Origin: Pardosa pseudoannulata | Lineage: Eukaryota > Arthropoda > Arachnida > Araneae > Lycosidae | Direction of reading: 5' to 3' | Assembly: GCA_032207245.1 (NCBI GenBank) | Contig: CM063510.1 | Coordinates: 43,742,556 to 43,806,555, forward strand | Length of the DNA stretch: 64,000 nt | Shown here: positions 45,761 to 57,388 of the stretch, piece by piece | Layout: every line of letters starts with the position of its first letter | How positions within the stretch are numbered: position 1 is the first letter of the stretch | Position numbers and translations under genes: made by a program | Notes under the pieces: generated by a model | The model's input: the letters and a program-made list of their open reading frames with translations, nothing else | The model's database searches: none | Told to the model about the DNA's origin: nothing

Positions 45761-47564
45761 TGGTTCATCCCTCCACATGAAATTGCATATTACCCTTAAC
45801 CATGGACCAGTCGCATATTACTACGGCGTCTATTGGACCTGGTGTAGATTTTTCTACAATGTAACCTAATCCTGACTGAAGCTGGAAGAAAATCGGCTAG
45901 ATTTTATAGTAAAAACTATGATTTTAAAATTTTAGGACGTGGCACAAACAGAAAAAAACCCCTGCATACTGATGCTTATCCTCCCCTCCCCCCCAAAAAA
46001 TTAAATAGGACCTGTGCGTGTGCGTATGTATACATAGATTATCACTGTCAAGTGAATGGCATCTTATTTTCAAAACGTCCCCGTTACCGAAGTAAGCAGG
46101 AACTCTGTAATTGCAGTCTATTTCCTAAGTCTTCATTAAGAACAAAGCTGTGGTCTTGTAATCTCTCCGAGACAGTCGTTAGTGGAGCGGCCGTTTTAAA
46201 GCGTAACAACACCCCCGTTTTATCGATGCCATCTCCTGACTGCAGAGAGAGATAACTCAATATACGTTGTTTTTCAATTATTCGTTCTGGGTCACCGCAG
46301 TATTCCATTCCCGCTCTGAAATTCCTGGCGCTTTCTACCAAAAGAGATCGCGATCTCAAGTACTCACGGTAGCCCGAGATCTCCTTTTTCCGTCCGAGAC
46401 AAGAGTGACTGACAGCAGGATTTCTGTTGTTATCGCGCCTCACTTACTCGTATATCTCAAAGAATAGGCTTTATTTATTTGTTTTCGGAGATTGCTTTTT
46501 TCGGGATGGTTTTCGAATCTTCTCCTCGCGAGGGGTCAGTTTCCGAATTCGAGTGTAAGGAATGTGTTCGTTCGGAAGAGACCTCGTGGTCCACTTTTGC
46601 CGGGATGTGGGTCAAGTAGTGACCGCAAGCCGGTAATTTCGAGCGAGGGTGGTGGAGTTCGAGTAATTTATTTAATTCTTTTTTCTTCCTCTCTTCCAGT
46701 CTCGAATTCTTCGGCTCGTGACGCGTTTTGCATATGCCCGTGGCCTTGCTGTATTCCAATAGTTTCCGGGTACATTCGATGATTCCAAACGCAGGTGCCG
46801 CAGTGAAGTGGTCGTGGTTACTGTGACGAACGGTAGGGGAAGTAATCAAGTTTGATCTATACCCGGAGGCAAGGGTCTTCGATCTGAAATTCGTGAAGAG
46901 ATTCGTAGAACACAGAATAATTTCAGTTTTCAGTGATCATCGGCCATAGTGAAACGTGGCCATTTCCAGGGCCCGATCAAGGCAAAATTGGGTCCAGTGT
47001 CTGGTGTTTATTCGGTGTCGCCAACCTGAAGTTTAATATAACATTATAGCAACATTCTTTACAGGACACTATGAAGAAGTTTATAAATACCAAAAAAGTA
47101 TAAATTTGACATTTGTTTTTTATAATTTACAATAAAAATTAAAACTAATATCTACTTCTATATAACTTTCTGGGTAAAGTTTCATGTAATATTGGTTGAA
47201 TAATTAACTAGAGAGATTTTTAAATTTTGTAAATTAAATAACTTAAATTTTAAAATTTTATATAAAATTTTAGGGTCCCCAGAATCAGTGGCCTAAAGTT
47301 ACGGTCCAGTTGGTCCGTGGTTTAATCAGGTCCAGGATATTGCTTACTCACTGAAAAAGCACATAGAGACCAAAAATGTGTGAATAAATTTTAATATTTC
47401 TAATAATTTTATTTTTCGTTTTAATACCCCCCCCCCTCTTTTTTAACCGCTCCTAAGCAAACATGTTAATTACCCCCTTAAGAAGTTTCCAGCTTAAAAC
47501 GCTCTATTTTTGAGGTCCCATTTTTATTCATATCTCTATTTATACGCTATATGCCATATATAAA

Positions 47565-47567
<3 letters not shown>
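45761..47567. other. unassigned DNA with a CpG-rich block
   Basis: From about 46050 to 46960 composition is balanced with frequent CpG, and open frames occur on both strands (46084-46443 minus, 46475-46849 minus, 46492-46782 plus). None has a recognisable domain. A strong pyrimidine tract ending CTCTTCCAG at about 46691-46699 resembles a 3' splice site. It may be a promoter, a first exon, or an old element. Confidence 0.35.

Positions 47568-47629
<62 letters not shown>
47568..47629. repeat. (TA)n microsatellite
   Basis: Uninterrupted TA run just upstream of the 78-bp minisatellite. Confidence 0.95.
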
Positions 47630-47632
<3 letters not shown>

Positions 47633-47648
47633 ATAACATATTTATATA

Positions 47649-48331
47649 TAAAATATAAATCTACTCCAAATCTCTCTTATATATTTCATCAAGAGGCTTA
47701 AAGTTTTTTAAAACATATTCACTCTAAAAATATAAACTACTCCAAATTTCTCTTTATATTTCATCATGAGGCTTAATTAGTTTTTTAAAACATATTCCCT
47801 CTAAAAATATAAATCTACTCCAAATCTCTCTTTATATTTCATCAAGAGGCTTAATTAGTTTTTTAAAACATATTCCCTCTAAAAATATAAATCTACTTCA
47901 AATCTCTCTTTATATTTCATCATGAGGCTTAATTAGTTTTTTAAAACATATTCCCTCTAAAAATATAAATCTACTCCAAATCTCTCTTTATATTTCATCA
48001 TGAGACTTAATTAGTTTTTTAAAACATATTCCCTCTAAAAATATAAATCTACTCCAAATCTCTCTTTATATTTCATCATGAGACTTAATTAGTTTTTTAA
48101 AACATATTCCCCCTAAAAATATAAATCTACTCCAAATCTCTCTTTATATTTCATCATGAGACTTAATTAGTTTTTCAAAACATATTCCCTCTAAAAATAT
48201 AAATCTACTATAAATCTCTCTTTATATTTCATCATGAGACTTAATTAGTTTTTTAAAGCATATTCCCTCTAAAAATATAAATCTACTCCAAATCTCTCTT
48301 TATATTTCATTGTGAGGCTTAATTAGTTTTT
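47649..48331 (+). repeat. 78-bp minisatellite, about 8.5 copies
   Basis: The unit AAAACATATTCCCTCTAAAA...TCTACTCCAAATCTCTCTTT...CATCATGAGGCTTAATTAG recurs at exactly 78 bp (GAGGCTTA or GAGACTTA at about 47692, 47769, 47847, 47925, 48003, 48081, 48159, 48237 and 48315). The outermost units are more diverged than the inner ones. Inner units differ by one to three bases, indicating recent homogenisation. Confidence 0.95.
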
Positions 48332-48572
48332 TTCCAGACCTAGATTCAAAAGACATAATTGGGAAAAATAATGAATCATAATAGAGATCAGCAATATCAA
48401 TGGGATTTTTTGCATGCTTTGTTGATCCAAGCTTTTAATTAAATATAATGTGTTTTTAACAGTTTGGTTATTGTTATTTTTAAGAGCTGTAAAGATGTTT
48501 TCGTGACAAAAGTAATTAACACTTTTTAAAGTGCAATAGTAAATTTTTTTACAGTGTTCAAAATATTTTAAC

Positions 48573-48712
48573 AGAACCGGAGTTCGCGGGTTCGAATCCC
48601 GCTGCTGGCATGGATGTTCGTAGCCGTTCGGAATCGGCTTTAAACCGTAGGTCCCGGTCTCATTAGCCCTCGTGTGCAAAACAGTAGACCGTAGCGCTCC
48701 AAACCAAACCAA
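48573..48712 (+). mobile_element. SINE family A, 5' truncated, with target duplication
   Basis: The element begins inside the head (AGAACCGGAGTTCGCGGGTT, B box intact, A box missing) and ends in CCAAACC repeats. CAAAATATTTTAA lies on both sides. The 5' truncation with a target duplication is the mark of LINE-driven insertion. Confidence 0.85.
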
Positions 48713-49013
48713 ACCAAAATATTTTAATATCTTGGTTCCTTGAAAACTTCCAAAGCGGTTTCCACTGTATATGAACAAAATGGCAATGACTTTAATTGTT
48801 GACTTCCTATAGACTATAACTTTATCTTTTCTTTCAGCTTCTGGTATTCATGTAAAACAAATTTTATGCATTTTTATGTTTTCTGTATCTGTATAAAATT
48901 TAAAAACATGAAAATGAACTTTTTTTTTTTTTGCTTTGGCAGAGGCGTAGTGAAAAAGTTTTCATGGGGGGGGGGGAGACGTTCTCCTCCTTTAACTGAA
49001 TACAGTAATCCTG

Positions 49014-49169
<156 letters not shown>

Positions 49170-49409
49170 AGTGGACTCCGTTTAATGTGATTAATTTGGG
49201 ATACCACCGTGATTTTGATAACCGATTGATAACAATAAACGATGTGCAAAATTAAATAAATTTACCCCCCCCCCAACATTAATTCACACTTACTAAATTT
49301 CAAAATAAAATGAGAAAACTCACCTTATATTTGTGTATTGTATATTACACTTTAAAACATAAGAATTGTATACATAATTTAAAAAATTGATCAATTGTTT
49401 ACTGTTTAC

Positions 49410-49665
49410 AGTTTTTTAAAAAGCTCATTGATAAATTGTTCGTAATGATAATGTTTTTTAAAGTCATCGGAGCAGTGTTTTACTCCACGTTTCAACACTT
49501 TCAATGCATTTCTAATTTCAGCATTTGTAGGAGGTGGCTCAATATCAAGAGGTTCTCCATCTGACTCATTAGTTCCATCAACCTGTCATAATGATTTAAA
49601 ATTTCGATCTCTTCTTTTAATGTTAAATCATTTCGCTTTGTGGCTTTCATATCGACAAGCTGCAT
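49410..49665 (-). pseudogene. pogo/Tigger transposase, terminal parts only
   Basis: On the minus strand, ATKRNDLTLKEEIEILNHYD matches the first helix of pogo-type transposases. After a frameshift the carboxyl region appears (EPPPTNAEIRNALKVLKRGV, then DDFKKHYHYEQFINELF). The middle, with the CENP-B domain and DDE core, is deleted. Confidence 0.68.
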
Positions 49666-49808
49666 GTAAGCGAGCAAGGCATAAATTAGATTGTGTTGCC
49701 TTCTGCTTATCTGACAACCATTGACCACCAGCAGGGTGTGCGTATTTCTGAAAAAATCCAGAAACGTGTAATACTCCACTCCTTTGTTCTTTCCCCATTT
49801 TCCCCGAT

Positions 49809-50433
49809 CAATGGTCGAGAAACTTATTAGCCAAAGAGCCAAATATGATCTTACAACAATGAAAAAAAATTAGGACCCAAATCTGCTTGTTTAGTAAACT
49901 TTTGTTCCACTAAATAAGTAGTACACTAAATAAAACTAAATTTCCTACTTAATAAATATTTATTAATGATATTTACCAATGGTAGATAAGACAAAACTGT
50001 TCACACTGCAAGTGCTAGTGTGTCATGCCAATTTGTACTCCCCACTATTTTAGAAAAAGTATGCGTGCGCATGATTATGGTACCTTTGTATCACACCGGA
50101 GTACGCCGAAAACATACGTACAATTTCAATCGGTAGCTTGTACATGGTTTGTGTTTACGTTTAAGAAAACTAATAAAATTAAACTCTGTGTTCGTTACGT
50201 ATTTTTACAACAATATAAAATTTTAATTACCTATCTTAACTTAAACAAAAAATTAAACATGTTCTCGATTTATAGAAGAATTCCAATTTATCAAAATAAG
50301 ATTTAATTTTTTTCTTACCAAGATTTTTTTAAAATGAAAATATTGCTCTTTCCGTGGATATTTGTGCCAGAGCCGCACTTAAGGAGCCAAAGAGCCACAT
50401 GCTGCTCTGGAGCCACACTTTGCGGACCACTGC
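49809..50433. mobile_element. hAT-like insertion within the pogo element
   Basis: The right end, read inverted, is CAGTGGTCCGCAAAGTGTGG with AGCCACATGC-type repeats. The left end CAATGGTCGAGAAACTTATT with AGCCAAAGAGCC is a plausible diverged partner. Flanking 8-mers do not match well, so either the borders or the single-insertion reading may be wrong. Confidence 0.45.
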
Positions 50434-50910
50434 CCTAAGTGGTAAAGGGAGAATTCTCGGAAATTCAAATAACAGCGAAGGGAAAGAAAAGAATTGGTTC
50501 CTAAATACATTGTGAATATTCCATTGCCTGTTAAAATGAGGTTCGAAAACTGATAATATTGTGCAATGTAAAGATCACATAAAGCGACAATTTTAACATA
50601 CAAATGAATAGAGAAAATCGGGACAAAGTGATTTCGATAACAATAAGCGATTGAGAACATTAACCGCGATCACATTAAGCGGAGTCCACTGTATAATACA
50701 TATACACAATGATCCTTATGGGGACTTTACAACCCCTTCATTCCTCTCCTACGCTACGCAACTGTGTATTGAATTTCATTCTGAATTTCTAATTCAAAAT
50801 TTGCTTACTTATTTTAATACATTGGTTTCTAGCTGTAGAAATTATTGTCACAGCGATCGAAGTCAGAAAGTATTTCTTTTAACACATCAATAGAAACACT
50901 TTGTATACTA

Positions 50911-50964
50911 TTGGTATATTTAACCAATAGCTTATCGTATCTAGTTATTGGCTAAATATACCAA
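50911..50964. repeat. hairpin with 20-bp arms
   Basis: TTGGTATATTTAACCAATAG and, after a 14-base loop, its reverse complement with two differences. The stem does not extend beyond the arms. Confidence 0.7.
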
Positions 50965-51390
50965 GTTATCATAAATACCTATCAGTCAAACTGGCATTGT
51001 TACAAACATTTCTCGATAAACTATTCGCTTTTGGTCCCTCCAAAGCTAGTCAAAAAGAATATAAGTTAAGATCTGATGTTATGTGGGGGCTATGATTGTA
51101 AGAATACTCAGCCGATAACCCGTTCTTGTGTAAAATTATCCTCCAACAAACACTGAACTTCTCTCCAAATGAACTTGGATTGTTATCACCTTATATCATC
51201 ATTGTTTTGTGGTTTTATTGTATCGAGTTTTGATAACACATTACAATTACTTAGTAGATCTATAAGAGCCTTAGTTTATTTGAATTTATTTCTACAAATA
51301 GGAAGGAAATACTATAATCATCCTAAAACAGTATGTTTTGACAAATTTGTTTGCCAACATGCTCTGAAATTGTCTCAGATGACCTTGGAT

Positions 51391-51570
51391 CAAAAGATAT
51401 CCGACTGGGTCAGGGTGCTGCTATTCGGTTCTAGAATTAGTAAGTTCTAATTCCACTGCTGGCATGTTCGTAGCCGTTTGGAATTAGCCTTAAGCAGTAG
51501 GCCGCGGTATTATTAGCCCTCGTTTAGAAAAAATAGTAGACTTTAAAGCCCCAGATTAAACCTAACCCAA
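51391..51570 (+). mobile_element. SINE family A, diverged copy in duplicated unit 1
   Basis: GGTCAGGGTGCTGCTATTCG, GTTCGTAGCCGTTTGGAATT and a degenerate CCTAACCC tail. The B box is mutated (TTCTAATTCC). Confidence 0.7.
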
Positions 51571-51815
51571 TAAATTAGACTTGATATCACTTTGAATCAT
51601 CTCTGTTTTGTGATTTTAGTGTAATGAAGTTTTCTAACGAGTTCTGATAAAACATACCACTCATGGTGAAGGTCAATGAGCATTAGGCGTTTTAGGATTC
51701 ATTCCGAGTGAAAAGAAAATGTATTACAATTTCTCTGATCCCGAAGAAGTACATTTTGACAAAAATGTTTATCAGCAAGTTCTGAACGTTGTTTAAAAAT
51801 AAACTTGGGCCAAAC

Positions 51816-51985
51816 GATAGCCGAATGTGTAGGGTGGTCTCTTCGGTACCAGAGTTCATAGGTTCAAATCACACTCCGGATATGAATCTTAGTAGTTCGG
51901 AATGAGTTTAAGCAGTATCTCTAGCTCTCAGTAGCCCTAGTGTAGCAAAAACAGTAGACTGTAGCATTCCAAACCAAACCAAACC
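51816..51985 (+). mobile_element. SINE family A, diverged copy in duplicated unit 2
   Basis: GATAGCCGAATGTGTAGGGT, B box GTTCAAATC, and tail CATTCCAAACCAAACC. Confidence 0.72.
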
Positions 51986-52200
51986 CATTCATTGTTTTGT
52001 GGTTTAGTTTAACGAATTCTGATAACACCACAATTACTGAGCTGGATCATGAGCTTTAGTTAAAGGATTGATTTCTTCAAGTGGAAAGAAAACCTATTAC
52101 TAATGCTACAATCATGAAACAGTAAATTTTCCCAAACGTTAAGTTGTTAATCTGTTGCAAATGATAAGGTAACAGTTCAAATGTTTAGTATGAGGTGTTT

Positions 52201-52560
52201 TAACTGTTTCACACTGTTGAACATTTGTATTTGTCTCACACAATTACAAATGTGCTTTTTCTTTATGTAAGATGTTCGAGGATCAATTGCTACAGTTCAG
52301 CTGTAAACGTGCTACAAATGTTAAAACAACCATCACGGATGTATGCATCGTTAGGCTGTAATTCTTGACGGAGGTCAAGATTATATGAAAGAGTTTTCAA
52401 ACGTTTCTCCAAACATTTCCAGACTGTTGTGTGTGACAGCTACAGCTTGGCCACTCAACCATCCGACTGTTTTGCTGGGAAACAAACAGTAGGTGCAGTG
52501 TTTTCAGCCATTTACTAGACGTCAAATTTTACTTTCTTGGAAACGAAAAATCATAATTTG
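52201..52560 (-). other. unassigned stretch, possible decayed coding remnant
   Basis: On the minus strand a frame around 52300-52480 reads KCLEKRLKTLSYNLDLRQEL with interruptions. I cannot assign it to a family. Confidence 0.25.
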
Positions 52561-52582
52561 TGAATTGGCCTTTATTAAACTA

Positions 52583-53472
52583 CTAGCATATAGCTCATCA
52601 TATGACGGGATTAGTAAAATTTTTAATATTCCAGAACTGTTAAGTACCCAATGAGGCAGGTAAAAAATGGTTTGTTTTTTGGCTGAGAATTATCTGGTTC
52701 ACTCTCAATAATTTATCGTCATACTCCTCTAGAGTCTCCCGATCATGTAATGCAGTTTAGAATCACGTTGAATTCATTTAGTCAAACCGTGTGGTTGTGT
52801 ATAATAAACACACAGACGAACAAACTTCTTAATTTCCAAATATATATTAATTAAAAGTTAGATATTTATTAGTCCGTGAAATAGACTCCTAGACGTAAAT
52901 GAAAAGAATTTATTGTTAATACCGGTGATAAAATTTTCATTGTAACAAAAAATAATCGACGATTAAATTTAAAATAATCACATATGTACCTAATCTATTA
53001 TTTAAGACAAATATAAAAGAAAATCATTTACGTAATAGCTAAGTTCAGTGATAAAAGATATTAAAATAGTGTAGACGATATTTAAATAGTTTAAAATATG
53101 AAATGATTAAATGAGATGTTTAAAGGAATGACGTCACAATGCTAGAAAAAATTGTTATTTTTACCTATTTATTAAGTGATAAATGGATAAATTGAATCTC
53201 CTGCTCTTAACCGGGGAAAATAGGGATTGAAATAATGGAATTAAACTCTCGAAAAGGGGGAAGGGTTGATTTCGAACGTTTTAAAGACGGCAGTATTTTT
53301 TGCTGTGATATGAAGCATATTTATACCAATTTATTTCAGAATAGGATGGATAGTTTAAGGGAAGATAAACTTTATTCGCTTTGAATGGATGCCTCTATCC
53401 ATTCCAGGTCCAACCGCTTCATAAATTGGAGGGCAGACGGACAGATAACTTAGGCTATTATTATATAGGGGA
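52583..53472 (-). mobile_element. non-autonomous Helitron, copy 1, 890 bp
   Basis: Read on the minus strand it starts TCCCCTATATAATAATAGCC and ends CTAG, with a hairpin (CCCGTCATATGATGAG, imperfect here) a few bases before the end, and sits between A and T. Those are the Helitron hallmarks: 5' TC, 3' hairpin plus CTRR, insertion at AT, no target duplication. Homologous to the copy at 53932. No helicase/Rep coding is present. Confidence 0.82.
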
Positions 53473-53931
53473 TTACAAGCGCTTGTAATTTAAATAATAC
53501 CACAAAATTTCGGTACCCTTATTCTGGAAACGCTTTAGCATCTTGTGGTTTGATGCTTGCCTTAGTTGTGCTTTTAGTTTTAAACGGGGTTTCCAAAGGC
53601 TGCGTAAGGTTACTAATTATGCATATCCAGAAAGAAGGGTGGTTAGGAAGAATTAAAATATACAGAAATTTTGTAACTAAAAGTTGCGATAAGAATTTAC
53701 ACATCGAGGAATTAAAATATAGACAATGAAATGAGGGTTATGCACAACCATGTGATGCATGCATTTTGCTTTTCCGCCTGCTCGCCTTCCCATAGAAAAG
53801 TGTGAATGTTAAACGTTTGGTCTAATGTCTTACCTTAATATTTTACAATGCATGTAAATTGAAATGGCTTCTTCCCTTTTTGATCAGCCTTTACCAATTT
53901 ATGATTTTTCTTTCGAAAATATTCAAAAGTA

Positions 53932-54815
53932 CTAGCATATAGCCCGTCATATGACGGGATTATTAAAATGTTTAGTTTTCCAGAATTGTAAAGTACCTTA
54001 TGAGACAGGTAGAAAAATGGTGTTTTTTTGGTTCAGAATTATTTTGAAACAAAATATTAACTTAAAAAAATTATTTACGTAATATCTAAGGTCAGTGATA
54101 AATCTTATTAAAATAATGCAGACGATATTTAAATAATTTAAAATAAGAAATGATTCAATGAGATGGTTCAAGGAATTACGTCATAATGCTAGAAAACATT
54201 CTATTTTTACCTATTTATTATGTTATAAATTGATAAATTTAATCGCCTGCTCTTAAAATGAGGCTTGATATAATAATGGTAATACGGGAATTTAATAAAA
54301 TAAAAATTTTAAAAATGGTAAAAAATTATTTTAAAAATAATAAAACTTTTAAAATAATAAAACAACTTTAGGAATAAGAATTCAAAAGAAAAAGCAGAAA
54401 TTATTAAATTAGATATTTTAGAAAAAGTCGGCTACGTCGGGGGCAGAACCATCAACACGAGAAGCACGATGATCAAATGGGCAGACACTCTACCCCATGT
54501 GCCAGCTTACACGTGGTTAAGGAGATGGTTAGAATATATAAGGGTCCAGTAAAAACAGTCCAGAAATTTAAATATTGCGCTCCGCCCTCGCCATCCTATC
54601 AATAATGAATTTAGTGTAGAATAAGAGGGAGAATAAGTCTTGAAATAATAGCATTAAACGCTCGAAAAGGGGGGGATGAGGTTGATTTCAAACTCGCTTT
54701 GAATTTTTCTAACCCTAACTCCTAAAAAATCCAATATGGATGCCTGTTTCCATTCCAGGTACAACCGCTTCATAAATTCGCGGACAGACAACTTAGGCTA
54801 TTATTATATAGGGGA
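53932..54815 (-). mobile_element. non-autonomous Helitron, copy 2, 884 bp
   Basis: Minus-strand ends TCCCCTATATAATAATAGCC and GGCTATATGCTAG, with a perfect 16-base hairpin sequence CCCGTCATATGACGGG at 53943-53958. Flanking bases are A and T. It includes a tRNA-like stretch near 54430-54520 not clearly present in copy 1. Confidence 0.85.
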
Positions 54816-55268
54816 TATATTGAAAACAAATGATGAAAACGAATCACATGGAAAATCCACTGTATTAAAGCACAGTATACTTGGCGCAGAGTTATTCAAG
54901 TTGGATTTTGTGAAAGAGTTTAATTTTTACAGGTAAACAGTCAATTGAATGTAATTTAAGCTTCAGTTTAAGCAGAATTCAAGAAAATTATGTATAATAT
55001 AATTTACTGTCACAAATGAAAACGAAGCAAATTGCTTGTTATATTTATCTTATAACATTTTTTACATACTATAACTTATGATGCTTTAGTTTAATAATTG
55101 TACTTTTCCGATTTTAATGCAAAATACTTTTTTTTTATCAACCCCGATCCTGTACACTACATATTATAAACACATCTAATGTTTTATAAACTTTTATATC
55201 ACATGCGATACACGATGAACAATATTTTAAACATAAGTTAAAATAACACGCTCAGAGCAAAGATGACT
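54816..55268. other. AT-rich intergenic DNA, nothing recognised
   Basis: No supported feature. Confidence 0.4.
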
Positions 55269-55280
55269 ATATTCAGCAGG

Positions 55281-55470
55281 TTTGGTTTGGTTTGGAGTGC
55301 TACGGTCTACTTTTTGCAACACGAGGGCTAATGAGACCGGGATATACTGCTTAAAGCCGATTCCGAACGGCTACGAACATCCATGCCATAGTGGGATTCG
55401 AATCCAGGAACTCCGGTTCCGAAGGCAAGCACCCTAACCATTCGGCCATCGTCCGGCAGATCTAGAGTGG
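55281..55470 (-). mobile_element. SINE family A, full-length, with target duplication
   Basis: Flanked by ATATTCAGCAGG on both sides (55269-55280 and 55471-55482). Minus-strand head GATGGCCGAATGGTTAGGGT, B box GGATTCGAATCC, body GAACGGC/GCTTTAAGC, tail of CCAAACC repeats. It has about 25 extra bases before the usual head. Confidence 0.92.
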
Positions 55471-55482
55471 ATATTCAGCAGG

Positions 55483-56585
55483 AACGAAATCTTTTCTTTT
55501 TAACTTGGTAAGACATTGTTTGCAATCAGGTTTTTTTTTAAGGTAAACGATGAAAGCTAATATTTTTTTGCTTGCATATCTGTTTTATACGGTTGTTAAG
55601 TACATCCAAAACATTTCTGGAAATGATAAAAATAAAATTGAGAGCGTTGTGATGACTTCAATGTTCTCGAGTGAAGAGGTAGCGTGAAGAAGGATCACAG
55701 TCACTATAAAATTAGAAGTCAATTATTTCTTGGGTAATTACAGCTATATACAAGGTGATTCTAATCTCCCCAAACATGTCGAAATGCAAAGGATTGTTGC
55801 CTGCATAACATCACCACGACGATCACAGTCGAAAGAAAAGAGATTAAATAATCTCACACAAGTGGGGAGGTTTTTTCCAGGGTGCAATGCAAACCCAATT
55901 TATCCCCCGCTCGGTATCAGAGACTCTGCCGCTCCCTGTATGAGCGGACTTTACGAATCTCCCGAACTAAATCACTAGAAAACTGGCTCCGGCCAAAAGA
56001 CGCGAAAGCCTCCACGAGATCAAAGCACCTACGGAAAAAAATGTCGAAAAGCCCCGAGTCACAGGATCACAGGATGGATCAGCACAGAACTGCCTGGGCC
56101 TAGCCCTCTAGTTCTGTGATACATATGAAATTGGGCAAAACAACTAAAGAATTGAATTGGCTATGGCTGAGAAGAGAGAATAAAAATTGGGCAATGGTTG
56201 CTTGAGTTTGGGCAGGGTAATTAATACAATAAGATAAAATAAAAATTAATTTATCAGATAAGATCAGTAAGTTTTAACTATCACAAGCTAGGGAGAATTT
56301 TAAAAGCACTTAAAGATGACAGTATAATTTTTTTTTCAAATAAGTAAAAGAATCAAGGGTAGACTACCGAGCAGAGCTGGGAGAGAACTATCCGGATTCA
56401 AGAAGACAGAATTCTAAACCAATAGAATTTTTGCACTAACCGACCATTGGCAATCTTAGAGAACAGAACCCACCAAAGTGTGGCCTTAGCAGTCGATGAT
56501 GCAGCAGTTAAGCGAGCGAAGAGGGGGAAGAAGTCAAAGCAATGGGGCAGGATTCAAGCCCCGAGTCTAAAAATTCTAGACTTTT
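55483..56585. other. unassigned intergenic DNA
   Basis: Short plus-strand frames at 55730-56103 have no recognisable domain. No terminal repeats found. Confidence 0.35.
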
Positions 56586-56598
56586 TATACCTGGGGTT

Positions 56599-56782
56599 CG
56601 CCGAACGCTGGCCGATTGGTTAGGGCGCTGATCGTCGGTACCTGTGTTCGTGGGTTCGAATCCCACTATGGCATGGATGTTCGTAGCCGTTCGGAATCGG
56701 CTTTAAGCAGTAGGTCCCGGTCTCATTAGCCCCCGTGTGCAAAACAGCAGACCGTAGCGCTCCAAACCAAACCAAACCAAAC
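56599..56782 (+). mobile_element. SINE family A, full-length reference copy, 184 bp
   Basis: TATACCTGGGGTT flanks both sides (56586-56598, 56783-56795). Head CTGGCCGATTGGTTAGGGCG (A box), GGGTTCGAATCCC (B box), then the tRNA-unrelated body CGTTCGGAATCGGCTTTAAG, TCCCGGTCTCATTAGCCC, and a tail of CCAAA repeats. The pol III promoter is intact in sequence. This is the best-preserved copy and defines the family. Confidence 0.95.
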
Positions 56783-56795
56783 TATACCTGGGGTT

Positions 56796-57059
56796 AAGTT
56801 ACGGTCCCGCCAACCGTTTTTTGGTCACTTATGATTCCAGTTACCTAGGAATTCCAGCTACGGTTACAGCTAGTTTTTTTTTTAGCTGAATTCTCATTGG
56901 AGGCTTCAAATCAGCTGATTCCGGTCGTTAGTTCTGGACAAAGGGGGGGGGGAGCTTCAGAGCGTATATATGATGAACAGTAAGCAATGGTGTAAACAAA
57001 TATAAAATGAATGCAACACGTGATTTTCTATACTCTCGATACCAAACGGTGAATAACCC
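56796..57059. other. short unassigned stretch
   Basis: Nothing recognised; includes a nine-base G run at about 56945. Confidence 0.4.
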
Positions 57060-57388
57060 TCATTTAATCATACCAGTGCAAGTGGTTAAAAAATATATAA
57101 ATTGAATGCTGCTGTGTTTAATAATGATGATTTATAATCATACCGATCAAGCTTACAGTTGTGGTTAAAAATTATTATTCTTTGAATTCTTTCATATCTT
57201 AGTATTCAAGTAAATATAATAATAATATTTTATTCATACTGGTCCAAGTGGTTAAAAAAATCAAGACCTGAATGCTGTTGTGTCCTAGTATTCAAGTAAA
57301 TTTAATAATGATAATTTAATCATACTAATCTAGTGGTTAAAAAATCATGAATAGAATTCTGTTGTGTCCTGGTATTAAAGTAAATTAA

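Larger units (their letters stand above)
51175..52200 (+). repeat. tandem duplication, about 410-bp units, each with a SINE
   Basis: Landmarks repeat in order: ATCATTGTTTTGTGGTTTTA (51198), a variant at about 51598 and ATTCATTGTTTTGTGGTTTA (51990); TTCTGATAACA-type motifs; and AAACAGTATGTTTTGACAAA (51327) matching AAGAAGTACATTTTGACAAA (51745). Units one and two end in family A SINEs at about 51391-51570 and 51816-51985; unit three is partial. Divergence between units is substantial, so the duplication is old. Confidence 0.65.

Noticed and set aside
46084..46849. Two long minus-strand frames as a host gene
   Set aside because: No recognisable domain, frames are open on both strands, and no convincing exon structure could be assembled by eye.
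47649..48331. CRISPR-like array
   Set aside because: The 78-bp units are contiguous tandem repeats with no unique spacers, and the sequence is eukaryotic.
56599..56680. Possible functional tRNA gene
   Set aside because: A and B boxes are present, but the sequence continues into the shared SINE body with a CCAAAC tail and target duplication, and no full cloverleaf with acceptor stem pairing is evident.
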